Source of the DNA: Mycobacterium sp. 852013-50091_SCH5140682
GTDB lineage: Bacteria; Actinomycetota; Actinomycetes; Mycobacteriales; Mycobacteriaceae
DNA length: 44,349 nucleotides
Assembly (NCBI RefSeq): GCF_001665685.1
Contig: NZ_LZTB01000091.1
Span: 1-44,349 of the forward strand
Direction: 5' to 3'
In this document: positions 1-7,278 of the stretch, one piece after another
How the letters are laid out: each line of letters opens with the position of its first letter
How positions within the stretch are numbered: position 1 is the first letter of the stretch
Notes under the pieces: generated by a model
The model's input: the letters and a program-made list of their open reading frames with translations, nothing else
What the model was told of the DNA's origin: nothing
Database searches by the model: none
Position numbers and translations under genes: made by a program

Positions 1-137
1 TCCGACGGGCCCGCCTCGATGAGGCACACGCTGACCGACGGGTCCTCGCTGAGCCTGGCCGCGAGAACACATCCCGCAGTACCGCCGCCGGCGATGACGT
101 AGTCGTAGGTCGCAACGGGTGTGGAGTTTTCGCTCAT
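1..137 (-). CDS. GMC-family oxidoreductase (choline dehydrogenase-like), N-terminus only
   Basis: Only the first 45 or so residues lie in the window; the gene continues past the left edge. It starts at the ATG whose complement is at 135-137. The visible part contains a Tyr-Asp-Tyr-Val-Ile strand followed by GGGTAGCVLAARL, the Rossmann FAD-binding start typical of glucose-methanol-choline oxidoreductases, and then a short stretch ending in Ile-Glu-Ala-Gly. Family knowledge: these flavoenzymes oxidise alcohols, and choline dehydrogenase (BetA) makes betaine aldehyde. The downstream-oriented neighbours (permease, aldehyde dehydrogenase, Rieske oxygenase) make choline or a similar amino-alcohol the likely substrate, but that is inference because the substrate-binding half is missing. 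Confidence 0.8.
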   Translation of the reverse strand, partial: MSENSTPVATYDYVIAGGGTAGCVLAARLSEDPSVSVCLIEAGPS

Positions 138-201
138 CGGTCGTGCCTTCCGGAATCGGGTGTGACAAAGGTGTCGGTGGGCGCTGCGAGCAGGAGCCGA
201 C

Positions 202-280
202 GTTGCGTCCGATCGCAGCACGGGTCTGGTGGACCCGCAGGGTTCAGTGGGCTCCGCCGGCTATCGCACGGAACATGTTG
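202..280. promoter_or_regulatory. Candidate operator block upstream of the GMC gene
   Basis: The 163-base gap between the permease and the GMC gene holds an imperfect inverted repeat, GTTGC-N8-GCAGC at 202-219. It also holds CTATCGC at 261-267, three bases before the palindromic GAACATGTTG at 271-280. The same two words, also three bases apart but in swapped order, occur in the control region at 4919-4938. The repeats suggest that one regulator controls both arms of the cluster. The regulator is not in the window. Confidence 0.4.
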
Positions 281-300
281 GGGCGCTGGCAGACTGCGGC

Positions 301-1821
301 TTACTGCTTGTCCGCCGCGTGGGAGGCCAGAGTGCCGAGGTGATGACGGCCCTTGACGAAGTACCACACGAGACCAAGGCCGAGGATGACGCCGATGTAG
401 ACGAACGCGCCCCAGGTGTTGTACCAGGGATCGCCGTAGATGGCGACGCGCGGCCACGCCAGGTTGATAGCCATGCCAACGCCCCACAGCACGGCGAAGA
501 TGTTGACCGCCATACCCCATTTGCCCATGGTGAAGTAGTTGCCTTCCTTGAGGTCGGCCGGCGGCCACTGGCCTTGCAGCCGCTTCTTGAGCATCGGGCC
601 GGTCACCATCAGATAGGCGAGGTAGATCATGATGATGGCGATCGACGTCAACACCGTGAACACCTTGGGCTGACCGAGGTTGATCACGAGGATCAACGCG
701 GCGATCACACCGATCACGACGGCCGGGACCACCGGGGCCTGAGTCTTGGGATGGACGCGAGCCAGCTTCTCGCCGAACGGAAGAGCGTTGTCACGGGCCA
801 TGGCGAACGTGAGCCGGATGGCCGCAGTGTGCACGGCCAATGAACACACCGTCACCGCCACCACGATGCAGACCAGGAAGATCTTGCCGAGCGGACCCCA
901 CATCACCTTCTCGACGATGTACTGCAGGCTGCCGTCGGGGCTGCCCAGCAGCGGGTCGTTGAGATCCGGCGCGGACATCACGGCGAACACCAGGATGGCC
1001 CCACCAATCACGAAGGACGCCAAGATCGCCCGCAGGATGGCCTTCGGTGCGGTACGTCGGGGTTCGACCGTCTCCTCGCCCAGCGAGCTGGCCGTGTCGA
1101 AGCCATACATCACGTACAGCGACGCCAGCGATGCCACCAGGAAGGCACCCATGTACCCGCCCGGCAGATCCGCACCGTAACCGTGGGTGGAGAAGAACAC
1201 GCTGGGACCACGCTTGATGTTGAACGCCAGGATGACGGCGATGAGCACGGCCGCGATCAGCTCGATGAACACGCCGGCGCTGTTGATCATCGCCATCAGC
1301 CGCACGCCGAAGGCGTTGATCGTGGTGGTGAAGGCGATCAGGATAACGCCCAGAATGATTGCGTTGGCGGCGAAGTCGTACTTTCCGGTGCCGTCACCGA
1401 TCATCTGGAAGCCGCTCCACAGCCGGGGCAGGTTGAGCTGCAATGCCAGCACCACCGCCGAGAGCGTGACGATGGACGCGGTCAGCATCAGCCAGCCTGA
1501 GCTCCACCCAACGATGCGGCTGCCGAGCTTCTTCGACCAGTTGTAGACCGACCCGGCGACCGGGTACTTGGCGGAGAGCTCCATGAAACACAACGCGACA
1601 GCCATCTGGCCGACGAAAACCATTGGCCACGACCACAGATAGGCCGGGCCGGCATTGCCAAAACCGACATAGAAAAGCTGGAAGGTACCGGTCAGGATCG
1701 AGATGTAACTGACCCCGGCCGCGAAACTCGCGAACTTGCCGATACTGCGGTCCAAGGACTCCTTGTAGCCGAAGTCCTCCATCCCACTTTCATCGGCTTG
1801 GCTGTCTGACCGAATTGACAT
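301..1821 (-). CDS. APC-superfamily amino acid/amine permease
   Basis: This is a 506-residue integral membrane protein with about twelve hydrophobic segments. It matches the amino acid-polyamine-organocation (APC) superfamily in length and layout. The N-terminus is a short soluble tail, then a helix-rich stretch with Gly-Val-Ser-Tyr-Ile-Ser-Ile at the start of helix 1, a substrate/ion-binding region in this superfamily. It ends in a charged cytoplasmic tail. Only 30 bases separate it from the aldehyde dehydrogenase upstream on the same strand, so they are probably co-transcribed. The likely job is uptake of the amine compound that the cluster degrades (choline, betaine or similar). The substrate itself cannot be read from the sequence. 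Confidence 0.85.
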   Translation of the reverse strand: MSIRSDSQADESGMEDFGYKESLDRSIGKFASFAAGVSYISILTGTFQLFYVGFGNAGPAYLWSWPMVFVGQMAVALCFMELSAKYPVAGSVYNWSKKLGSRIVGWSSGWLMLTASIVTLSAVVLALQLNLPRLWSGFQMIGDGTGKYDFAANAIILGVILIAFTTTINAFGVRLMAMINSAGVFIELIAAVLIAVILAFNIKRGPSVFFSTHGYGADLPGGYMGAFLVASLASLYVMYGFDTASSLGEETVEPRRTAPKAILRAILASFVIGGAILVFAVMSAPDLNDPLLGSPDGSLQYIVEKVMWGPLGKIFLVCIVVAVTVCSLAVHTAAIRLTFAMARDNALPFGEKLARVHPKTQAPVVPAVVIGVIAALILVINLGQPKVFTVLTSIAIIMIYLAYLMVTGPMLKKRLQGQWPPADLKEGNYFTMGKWGMAVNIFAVLWGVGMAINLAWPRVAIYGDPWYNTWGAFVYIGVILGLGLVWYFVKGRHHLGTLASHAADKQ

Positions 1822-1851
1822 GGTGGTGCATCCTTCGAGAGAAGTGGTGGG

Positions 1852-3348
1852 TTATTCGCCGTTGAACCAGCCCGCCACCGACGGCGAGGTGCTGTTCCAG
1901 ATGTGTTTGATCTCTTGATATTCGGCGAGCCCCGTCGGTCCGAGCTCGCGGCCGTTCCCCGACTTCTTGAAGCCGCCCCACTCGGCGGCCGGTGTGTAGA
2001 AGCCGAAGTCGTTGATCCACACCGTGCCTGCCCGCAATGCGCGCGCGACGCGTTCGGCCCTTGCCGGGTCCGCGGTGCGGACACCGGCGGCAAGGCCATA
2101 CGGTGTGTCGTTGCCCAGCTCGATCGCCTGGGCCTCGGTGCTGAACCGCTCGACGGTCAGGATCGGACCGAAGGTCTCCTCGGTCACCACCCGCATGCTC
2201 CGATCGCAGTGGTCGAAGATGGTGGGTGGGTAGAAACTGCCTGCCGCGTACTTGGGATCGGTTGGCCGCGCACCCCCGGTGACCAACTTTGCACCCTCGG
2301 AAATCCCCAATGCCACATAGGATTCCACCTTCTCCCGGTGTGCCAGCGACACCAACGGCCCGGTCTCGCTGGTCTCATCGAGACCGTCCCCGAATCTGAT
2401 CCGCTCCGCTCGAGCGACCAGCGCCGCCACGAATTCGTCGGCGATGGACTCCTCGATGATCAGCCGCGTACCCGACGAGCAGACCTGCCCGGAGTGCATG
2501 AAGACACCGGTCAGCACCCGATCGACGGCGATGTCGAAATCGGTGTCTGCGAACACGATGTGGGGATTCTTGCCCCCGAGCTCCAGTGCCACGCGGGTCG
2601 CGTGAGCGGCCGCGGTGCGGGCGATCGACGTCCCCGTGGCCGCCCCGCCGGTGAACGAGATGAGGTCGACGTCGGGCGTATCGGTCAGAGCGGCGCCGAC
2701 CGCGGCGCCGCTGGCCTGGATCAGGTTGAGCACGCCGGCCGGAACACCGGCCTCCTCGGCCAGCCGGACCAGCACGATGGTGCTCAGCGGGGTGACCTCG
2801 CTGGGTTTGGCCACCATGGTGCATCCGGCGGCCAGCGCTGGCGCGATCTTCCAGGCGATCTGCAGCAACGGGTAGTTCCACGGTGCGATCAGCACACACA
2901 CTCCGACCGGTTCCCGCACCACCCTGCTGATCACCGTCGGATCGCCGACGTCGACAACCCGGTCGGCCTCCACTGCCGCCAGGTTGGCGTAGTAGCGGAA
3001 CACCGAGATCACATCGTCGATGTCGATGTGGCTCTCCCGCAACGTCTTCCCCGTATCGAGGGTCTCGATTCGGGCGAGCTCGTCACGGTCGCGGGCCAAC
3101 AGGTCGGCGATGCGGTCGAGCACCGCGGCACGTTCGGCGATCGGCGTGTGCGGCCACGGACCGCTGTCGAACGCAGTCCGGGCCGCGGCCACAGCGGCGG
3201 ACGCATCCGCCGCTGTGGCCTCGTCGACGACAGCGACTACGGTGCTGTCCGCCGGGTTGACGATGTCGCGCGTGCCGCCGTCGCCGGCATGCACCCACTT
3301 TCCGTCGATGTAAAGGCTGGGCTGCATCGTCATCCCGATATCGGACAT
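1852..3348 (-). CDS. Aldehyde dehydrogenase (betaine-aldehyde dehydrogenase type)
   Basis: The 498-residue protein is a full-length NAD(P)-dependent aldehyde dehydrogenase. Visible landmarks are the PWN oxyanion-hole motif (Asn158), Phe-Thr-Gly-Gly of the cofactor site near 232, the general base Glu256 in LELGGK, and the nucleophile Cys290 in GQVCSSGTR. A C-terminal segment Glu-Glu-Thr-Phe-Gly-Pro is also present. The stop of the Rieske gene upstream lies three bases before this start, a tight operon. Next to a GMC dehydrogenase and a GbcA-like oxygenase, oxidation of betaine aldehyde to glycine betaine is the best guess. Family membership is sure; the substrate is inferred. Confidence 0.92.
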   Translation of the reverse strand: MSDIGMTMQPSLYIDGKWVHAGDGGTRDIVNPADSTVVAVVDEATAADASAAVAAARTAFDSGPWPHTPIAERAAVLDRIADLLARDRDELARIETLDTGKTLRESHIDIDDVISVFRYYANLAAVEADRVVDVGDPTVISRVVREPVGVCVLIAPWNYPLLQIAWKIAPALAAGCTMVAKPSEVTPLSTIVLVRLAEEAGVPAGVLNLIQASGAAVGAALTDTPDVDLISFTGGAATGTSIARTAAAHATRVALELGGKNPHIVFADTDFDIAVDRVLTGVFMHSGQVCSSGTRLIIEESIADEFVAALVARAERIRFGDGLDETSETGPLVSLAHREKVESYVALGISEGAKLVTGGARPTDPKYAAGSFYPPTIFDHCDRSMRVVTEETFGPILTVERFSTEAQAIELGNDTPYGLAAGVRTADPARAERVARALRAGTVWINDFGFYTPAAEWGGFKKSGNGRELGPTGLAEYQEIKHIWNSTSPSVAGWFNGE

Positions 3349-3351
3349 CAG

Positions 3352-4536
3352 CTACCCCTTCGACTGGGTGTCGCCCAATTTGGCCAGCGTCCACTCGTGG
3401 AATTCCCCGATGTGGTGCTCGGCGGGTACAAGTACACCCCCATTTCGGTATGCCCGTGAGGACATTGCCGGTTGTGTACGTTCACAGGCTTCGAAGTCCT
3501 GCTGATTGACCCGATGGAACAGCTCCATCGAATGCTCGACATCCTTACCCGAAGCAACCACGTCGGGCACGTACAGCCAGTCGCATTCCACGATGGTGCG
3601 GTCGTGGGCCAGCGGGAACATCCGGTGCAGGATCACGTGATCGGGCACCAGGTTGATGAACACCGTCGGCCGCACCGTGATCGCGTAGTACTTGCGGTCC
3701 TGGTCTTCCGTGACGCCGTCGATGGTGTCGAAGCCGGCCCGGCCATCGATGGTGAAACCGTCGACATCCTCACCGAACGCGGCACCGTGCCCGACGAAGT
3801 ACTGCGCAGCCAGCCCGTCGGCGAACTCCGGCAGCACCTCGGTCAGCTCAGGGTGGATGGTGGCGCAGTGGTAGCACTCCATGAAGTTCTCGACGATCAG
3901 CTTCCAGTTGGCAGCCACGTCGTAGACCACCCGGCGGCCGACAGCCAACTCATCGATGTGGTAGTGGTCGATGGCGGCCGGATCGCCCAGCCGTTCGGTG
4001 ACTGCACCGATCACGTCGTTCTCGAACGACGGCGGTTCGTCCGCCAGGCAGACCCACGCGTAGCCGAGCCACTCACGCAGCGCGACGGGCACCAGACCGT
4101 ATTCGGTGCGGTCGATGTCCGCACCGTCCTCACCCTTGAGCGTGCCCAAGTTGGGGGCCGCGACCAGCTTGCCGTCCAGCCCGTAGGTCCAGGCGTGGTA
4201 CGGGCAGCGCAGATGCCGCTTGACCGCACCCGAGTCCTCGGTGCACAGCATCGCTCCGCGGTGCCGGCAGATGTTCAGGAATGCGCGGATTTGCTTGTCC
4301 CGGCCACGGACGATCAGCACGCTCTCCCGGCCCACCTGGACCTTGCGGAAATCACCTGGTTCGGGCAGGTCGCTGCTGCGCACCGCGCAGAACCACATCT
4401 TCTCGAAGATGTTCTCCTGCTCGGACCGGAAAATCTCAGGGTCCCAATAGTATTCGCCGCCCAATGTGCGAATGAGGCTGCCGCCTTCGGGATTGGTACC
4501 CGCGGCTGCAGGCGTGGGGTTGTCGATTGTCGTCAT
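3352..4536 (-). CDS. Rieske non-heme iron oxygenase, large subunit (glycine-betaine monooxygenase GbcA-like)
   Basis: This 394-residue protein starts at the ATG at 4536. It has the Rieske [2Fe-2S] pattern with Cys90-X-His92 and Cys111-X2-His114. The catalytic-domain motif ENFMECYHCATIHPE supplies iron ligands His223 and His228. Its length and motifs fit the single-component alpha-type oxygenases that demethylate quaternary amines (GbcA, stachydrine and carnitine oxygenases). Such enzymes need a reductase chain, and one is encoded divergently at 4960-6659. The open frame continues upstream without a stop because it joins the decayed C-terminus of a sarcosine-oxidase-like gene; that upstream part is not Rieske sequence. 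Demethylation of glycine betaine or a related amine is the likely reaction. Confidence 0.88.
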   Translation of the reverse strand: MTTIDNPTPAAAGTNPEGGSLIRTLGGEYYWDPEIFRSEQENIFEKMWFCAVRSSDLPEPGDFRKVQVGRESVLIVRGRDKQIRAFLNICRHRGAMLCTEDSGAVKRHLRCPYHAWTYGLDGKLVAAPNLGTLKGEDGADIDRTEYGLVPVALREWLGYAWVCLADEPPSFENDVIGAVTERLGDPAAIDHYHIDELAVGRRVVYDVAANWKLIVENFMECYHCATIHPELTEVLPEFADGLAAQYFVGHGAAFGEDVDGFTIDGRAGFDTIDGVTEDQDRKYYAITVRPTVFINLVPDHVILHRMFPLAHDRTIVECDWLYVPDVVASGKDVEHSMELFHRVNQQDFEACERTQPAMSSRAYRNGGVLVPAEHHIGEFHEWTLAKLGDTQSKG

Positions 4537-4544
4537 AAATTTCA

Positions 4545-4790
4545 CCAACCGTCGTGTGTCGAAGAGTTCGATGGGATGGGCTGTGGCACCGGTGCCTGCG
4601 AGATCGGCCAGCATCTCGCCAGCGCCGGTATGAATGTGGATCCGTGACCCGAGAAGCCGAACGCCACAGTCGAATTGGCGTTGTTCGGACGCGTGATCAC
4701 GAAAAGTTCGTCGGGGCTGTTTGAGTGCGCGCACGTCGCCGTGCGCATGCACTCTGCCGACAGGGCGGGCAGTCGCTCATCGCGTATCGT
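4545..4790 (-). pseudogene. C-terminal remnant of a DAO-family (monomeric sarcosine oxidase-like) amine oxidase
   Basis: In the minus strand one frame encodes Arg-Leu-Pro-Ala-Leu near the start, then PDELFVITRP and VAFGFSGHG. These match the conserved C-terminal part of monomeric sarcosine oxidase and N-methyl amino-acid oxidases. The continuation GEMLADLAGTGATAHPIELF lies in another frame. Adding one G near 4618-4622 would rejoin them, so a single-base deletion is present. The N-terminal three quarters, including the FAD-binding fold, are absent. Sarcosine oxidase would act after Rieske-type demethylation of glycine betaine, so its presence supports the pathway assignment. The second frame reads on into the Rieske gene without a stop. 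Confidence 0.72.
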
Positions 4791-4807
4791 CTCCCCTTCG
4801 GTTTTTT

Positions 4808-4824
4808 GTTGCTGAACACGCAAC
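4808..4824. promoter_or_regulatory. Inverted repeat GTTGC-N7-GCAAC, copy 1 (candidate operator)
   Basis: GTTGC at 4808-4812 and GCAAC at 4820-4824 form a perfect 5-base inverted repeat with a 7-base spacer. A second copy with the same spacing lies at 4925-4941. This copy sits on the minus-strand (Rieske) side of the divergent control region, just upstream of the amine-oxidase remnant. Confidence 0.5.
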
Positions 4825-4867
4825 GAGTGCGCCTTCCGCATCAATGATTGCGTATGGCCTAGGTCAT

Positions 4868-4895
4868 GTCAACGGGTTGACGTGAGGCGGCTCAC
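4868..4895. promoter_or_regulatory. Two further inverted repeats in the divergent control region
   Basis: GTCAAC-GG-GTTGAC occupies 4868-4881 and GTGAG-GCGG-CTCAC occupies 4882-4895, directly abutting. Both arm pairs are perfect. They lie midway between the two GTTGC-N7-GCAAC elements and upstream of the ferredoxin promoter. They could bind a second regulator or an activator; no protein can be assigned. Confidence 0.35.
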
Positions 4896-4913
4896 AGGAG
4901 CAGACTGTTGCGT

Positions 4914-4941
4914 TATAAGAACATGTTGCGCCTATCGCAAC
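4914..4941 (+). promoter_or_regulatory. Probable ferredoxin promoter with operator over the start site
   Basis: TATAAG at 4914-4919 is a good -10 box in a GC-rich background. The inverted repeat GTTGCG-CCTAT-CGCAAC at 4925-4941, copy 2 of GTTGC-N7-GCAAC, covers the expected transcription start, a classic repressor position. An extra half-site GTTGCG lies at 4907-4912, 18 bases upstream of the one in the palindrome. GAACATGTTG at 4919-4928 is shared with the region upstream of the GMC gene. Confidence 0.5.
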
Positions 4942-4959
4942 GACGAAAGGACTGTGGCT

Positions 4960-5325
4960 GTGGATGCGTCTTCCCTGCCGTCGACCGAGCCCATCGGCTC
5001 GCCGACGTCCGGCCGTAGTGTCGTCGGACAGCTCGATGAGCTGCCCGTCGGCGAGGTGCTCACCGTGCGGTTAGAGGGCCAGGACCCGATCACGATCTTC
5101 CATACCGACTCCGGTCTGTTCGCCATCGACGACACGTGCACTCATCAGGATGCGTCGCTGGCCGACGGTTGGGTCGAGGATTGCACCGTAGAGTGCCCGC
5201 TGCACGAATCCTGCTTCGACCTGCGCACGGGCGAGGTGTCCGGACCGCCCGCGAAAATCGCGGTACGCACGCATCGCGTCGGCGTCGAGGACGGCCAGAT
5301 CTGGCTCGAAGCGAGCGCATCATGA
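4960..5325 (+). CDS. Rieske [2Fe-2S] ferredoxin
   Basis: This is a small soluble electron carrier of about 121 residues. The cluster ligands are visible as Cys60-Thr-His62 and Cys79-Pro-Leu-His82, the standard two-Cys two-His Rieske arrangement of bacterial dioxygenase ferredoxins. I chose the GTG at 4960 because GAAAGG at 4945-4950 lies nine bases upstream. The in-frame GTG at 4954 has only three bases of spacing, and farther upstream the frame runs through the promoter. The stop overlaps the start of the reductase by four bases (ATGA), so the two are translationally coupled. It probably passes electrons from that reductase to the oxygenase encoded at 3352-4536. Confidence 0.88.
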   Translation: MDASSLPSTEPIGSPTSGRSVVGQLDELPVGEVLTVRLEGQDPITIFHTDSGLFAIDDTCTHQDASLADGWVEDCTVECPLHESCFDLRTGEVSGPPAKIAVRTHRVGVEDGQIWLEASAS

Positions 5326-6659
5326 GCCACCCGACATCGATCGTCGTGATCGGCGCATCCCTTGCCGGCCTGTCCACGGTCCGGGAGCTGCGCGCCGCCG
5401 GATACGAAGGACGGGTCACCGTCATCGGCGACGAGCCGCACATGCCCTACGACCGCCCGCCGCTGTCCAAGGAATATCTGACCGGCGAGCCCTCGCTCGA
5501 GCTGGCGGAATCGGACGACATCGACGCGCTGCGAGCCGAGTGGGTGCTGGGCCGCGCCGCAGTCGGGCTGACCTCCGATGCGAGCGGCGGGCACACCGTG
5601 ACACTCGACGACGGCTCCACCTTGGACGCCGACGCCGTCGTATTGGCCACCGGAGCGCGCGCCCGCTCACTGCCGGGCTGCCCGGCACTGCCCGGTGTGC
5701 ACACCCTGCGCACGGTCGACGACGCCCGCGCGCTCCGCAGTTCCCTCGAGAAGGCGCAGCGGCTGGTGGTCGTCGGTGCAGGGTTCATCGGGGCAGAGGT
5801 CGCCAGCACCGCAGCCGGCCGCGGCATCGACGTCACCGTTGTCGAGATGTCCAAGGCGCCACTTGCCGGGATTCTCGGCGAAGAGATCGCGGCGGCGTGC
5901 ACGGCGCTGCACGCGCAGAACGGCGTGACGTTGCTGACCGGTGTCTGCGTGTCCGGGGTGACCGTTGAGGACCGGGTCACGGGCGTGCTGCTCGACGACG
6001 GCACTGAGCTAGCCGCCGACGTGGTCGTCGTCGGCGTGGGCGCGGTACCCAATACGGAGTGGTTGACGCATTCGGAGATCACCATCGAGAACGGCTTCCG
6101 CACCGACGATTCGTGCCGTACCGAGGCGCCCGGTGTGTACGCCGTCGGCGACTGCGCGACGTCGTTCAACGTCCACCTCGGGGCACACCACCGCAGCGAA
6201 CATTGGACCAACGCCACCCAGCAGGCCCGCATTGTGGCCTCGGCGATCCTCGGCACGCCCCCCGCACCGCATGCCGCACCGTACTTCTGGTCCAAACAGT
6301 ATGGGCGCCAACTGCAATTCGCCGGGCACCGGCAGCCCGGTGACGTCGTCCGATTCGTCGACGGCGACGCGTCTGCGGCATCGTTCGTGGCGCTCTATGA
6401 GCGCGACGGTGTCGCGACGGCGGTGTTCTCGATGGACAATCCGCGGTTGTTCACCCGGCACCGCAAGCTCATCGAACGCCAGCTCGCCGAGCAGGTTGCC
6501 GCCCGCACCGCTGCGGTCAACGCCGCCGTGCACACCGCGGGCCTGGAAGCCGGCGCGCCGTCGGAGGAACTCCGTGGCGACCTTCAGAGTTACGAGCACG
6601 GCGCGATCGACGCCGATGAACTCGTGCGCCGCACTGCTTCGCGGATCAACACGATCTGA
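5322..6659 (+). CDS. FAD-dependent ferredoxin reductase with C-terminal VbhA-like (Fic antitoxin) tail
   Basis: Residues 1 to about 390 are a complete NAD(P)H-rubredoxin/ferredoxin reductase. They show the FAD motif GASLAG at 11-16, YDRPPLSK, the NAD motif VVVGAGFIGAE near 150, and the second FAD motif YAVGDCA. It should feed electrons to the coupled Rieske ferredoxin. Residues about 391-445 are extra. They contain Ala-Ala-Val-His followed by TAGLEAG at 405-411, then a stretch ending in GAIDADELVRR. This resembles the VbhA antitoxin family: an inhibitory helix with [S/T]xxxE[G/N], here Thr405-xxx-Glu409-Ala410, then a short helical C-terminus. The next gene, seven bases downstream, is fic. 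The reductase call is firm; the antitoxin tail rests on motif and context. Confidence 0.85.
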   Translation: MSHPTSIVVIGASLAGLSTVRELRAAGYEGRVTVIGDEPHMPYDRPPLSKEYLTGEPSLELAESDDIDALRAEWVLGRAAVGLTSDASGGHTVTLDDGSTLDADAVVLATGARARSLPGCPALPGVHTLRTVDDARALRSSLEKAQRLVVVGAGFIGAEVASTAAGRGIDVTVVEMSKAPLAGILGEEIAAACTALHAQNGVTLLTGVCVSGVTVEDRVTGVLLDDGTELAADVVVVGVGAVPNTEWLTHSEITIENGFRTDDSCRTEAPGVYAVGDCATSFNVHLGAHHRSEHWTNATQQARIVASAILGTPPAPHAAPYFWSKQYGRQLQFAGHRQPGDVVRFVDGDASAASFVALYERDGVATAVFSMDNPRLFTRHRKLIERQLAEQVAARTAAVNAAVHTAGLEAGAPSEELRGDLQSYEHGAIDADELVRRTASRINTI

Positions 6660-6666
6660 GAAGGTC

Positions 6667-7278
6667 ATGCCCCGTCGGTCCAGTTACGTCGATCCCACGA
6701 CGGGGATACTGACCAACCTGGTGCATGCCCGCACCATCGCCGCGTTGGTGACGGCCGAGCACGATCTCGTCACCGTCCGGCACATCCAGCTGTCAGAGCA
6801 TCCGTTGCCGGGAGATTTCGACCTGGAGCACCTCAAGGCGATCCACCGGCATCTGTTCGGAGACGTCTATCCGTTCGCCGGCCAGCTGCGGACCGTGGAC
6901 ATCTTCAAGTCGGGCAGCACCAGCCAATTCGCGCCTGCGCGAACGCTGGTGGCCGCTGCCGCGCACGTGTTCGTCCGGATCCAGGAGGACGATTACCTCT
7001 GCGGCCTGGACCGCGACGAGTTCGTCGAAGGGCTAGGCAGACACTTCACCGCGATCAACCGGCTGCACCCGTTCCGGGAGGGCAACGGCCGCACCCAACG
7101 GGTTTTCCTGCAGTACCTCGCCGAACATGCGGGCTACCAACTTGATTGGTCACGGATCGACCGCCGCGCCCTGCTCGCGACGTGCCGCGACCGCACCCTG
7201 CAAGCACGTTGCTTGATGGACGCTGTGACGCTGCCCCAGGAGGATGTCGCGGGATCGCGTGCGCCAGAACAATACTGA
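6667..7278 (+). CDS. fic: Fic-domain protein (probable AMP-transferase toxin)
   Basis: The 203-residue protein carries the intact Fic motif HPFREGNGRTQR at 134-145, with catalytic His134 and the phosphate-binding GNGR loop. The preceding flap region Ser-Gly-Ser-Thr-Ser-Gln-Phe is also present. Fic enzymes usually transfer AMP from ATP to a hydroxyl side chain of a target protein. The protein has no inhibitory helix of its own, so it fits class I, where a separate upstream antitoxin (VbhA type) blocks the active site. Here the matching antitoxin-like sequence is the tail of the reductase just upstream. The start ATG at 6667 has GAGAAGG overlapping the reductase stop as its ribosome site. The last 129 bases overlap the convergent membrane gene. 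Confidence 0.9.
   Translation: MPRRSSYVDPTTGILTNLVHARTIAALVTAEHDLVTVRHIQLSEHPLPGDFDLEHLKAIHRHLFGDVYPFAGQLRTVDIFKSGSTSQFAPARTLVAAAAHVFVRIQEDDYLCGLDRDEFVEGLGRHFTAINRLHPFREGNGRTQRVFLQYLAEHAGYQLDWSRIDRRALLATCRDRTLQARCLMDAVTLPQEDVAGSRAPEQY

Noticed and set aside
4537..4752. N-terminal extension of the Rieske oxygenase to 466 residues
   Set aside because: The extra 72 residues match the frameshifted tail of an amine oxidase, not a Rieske protein, and GbcA-like enzymes begin near the ATG at 4536.
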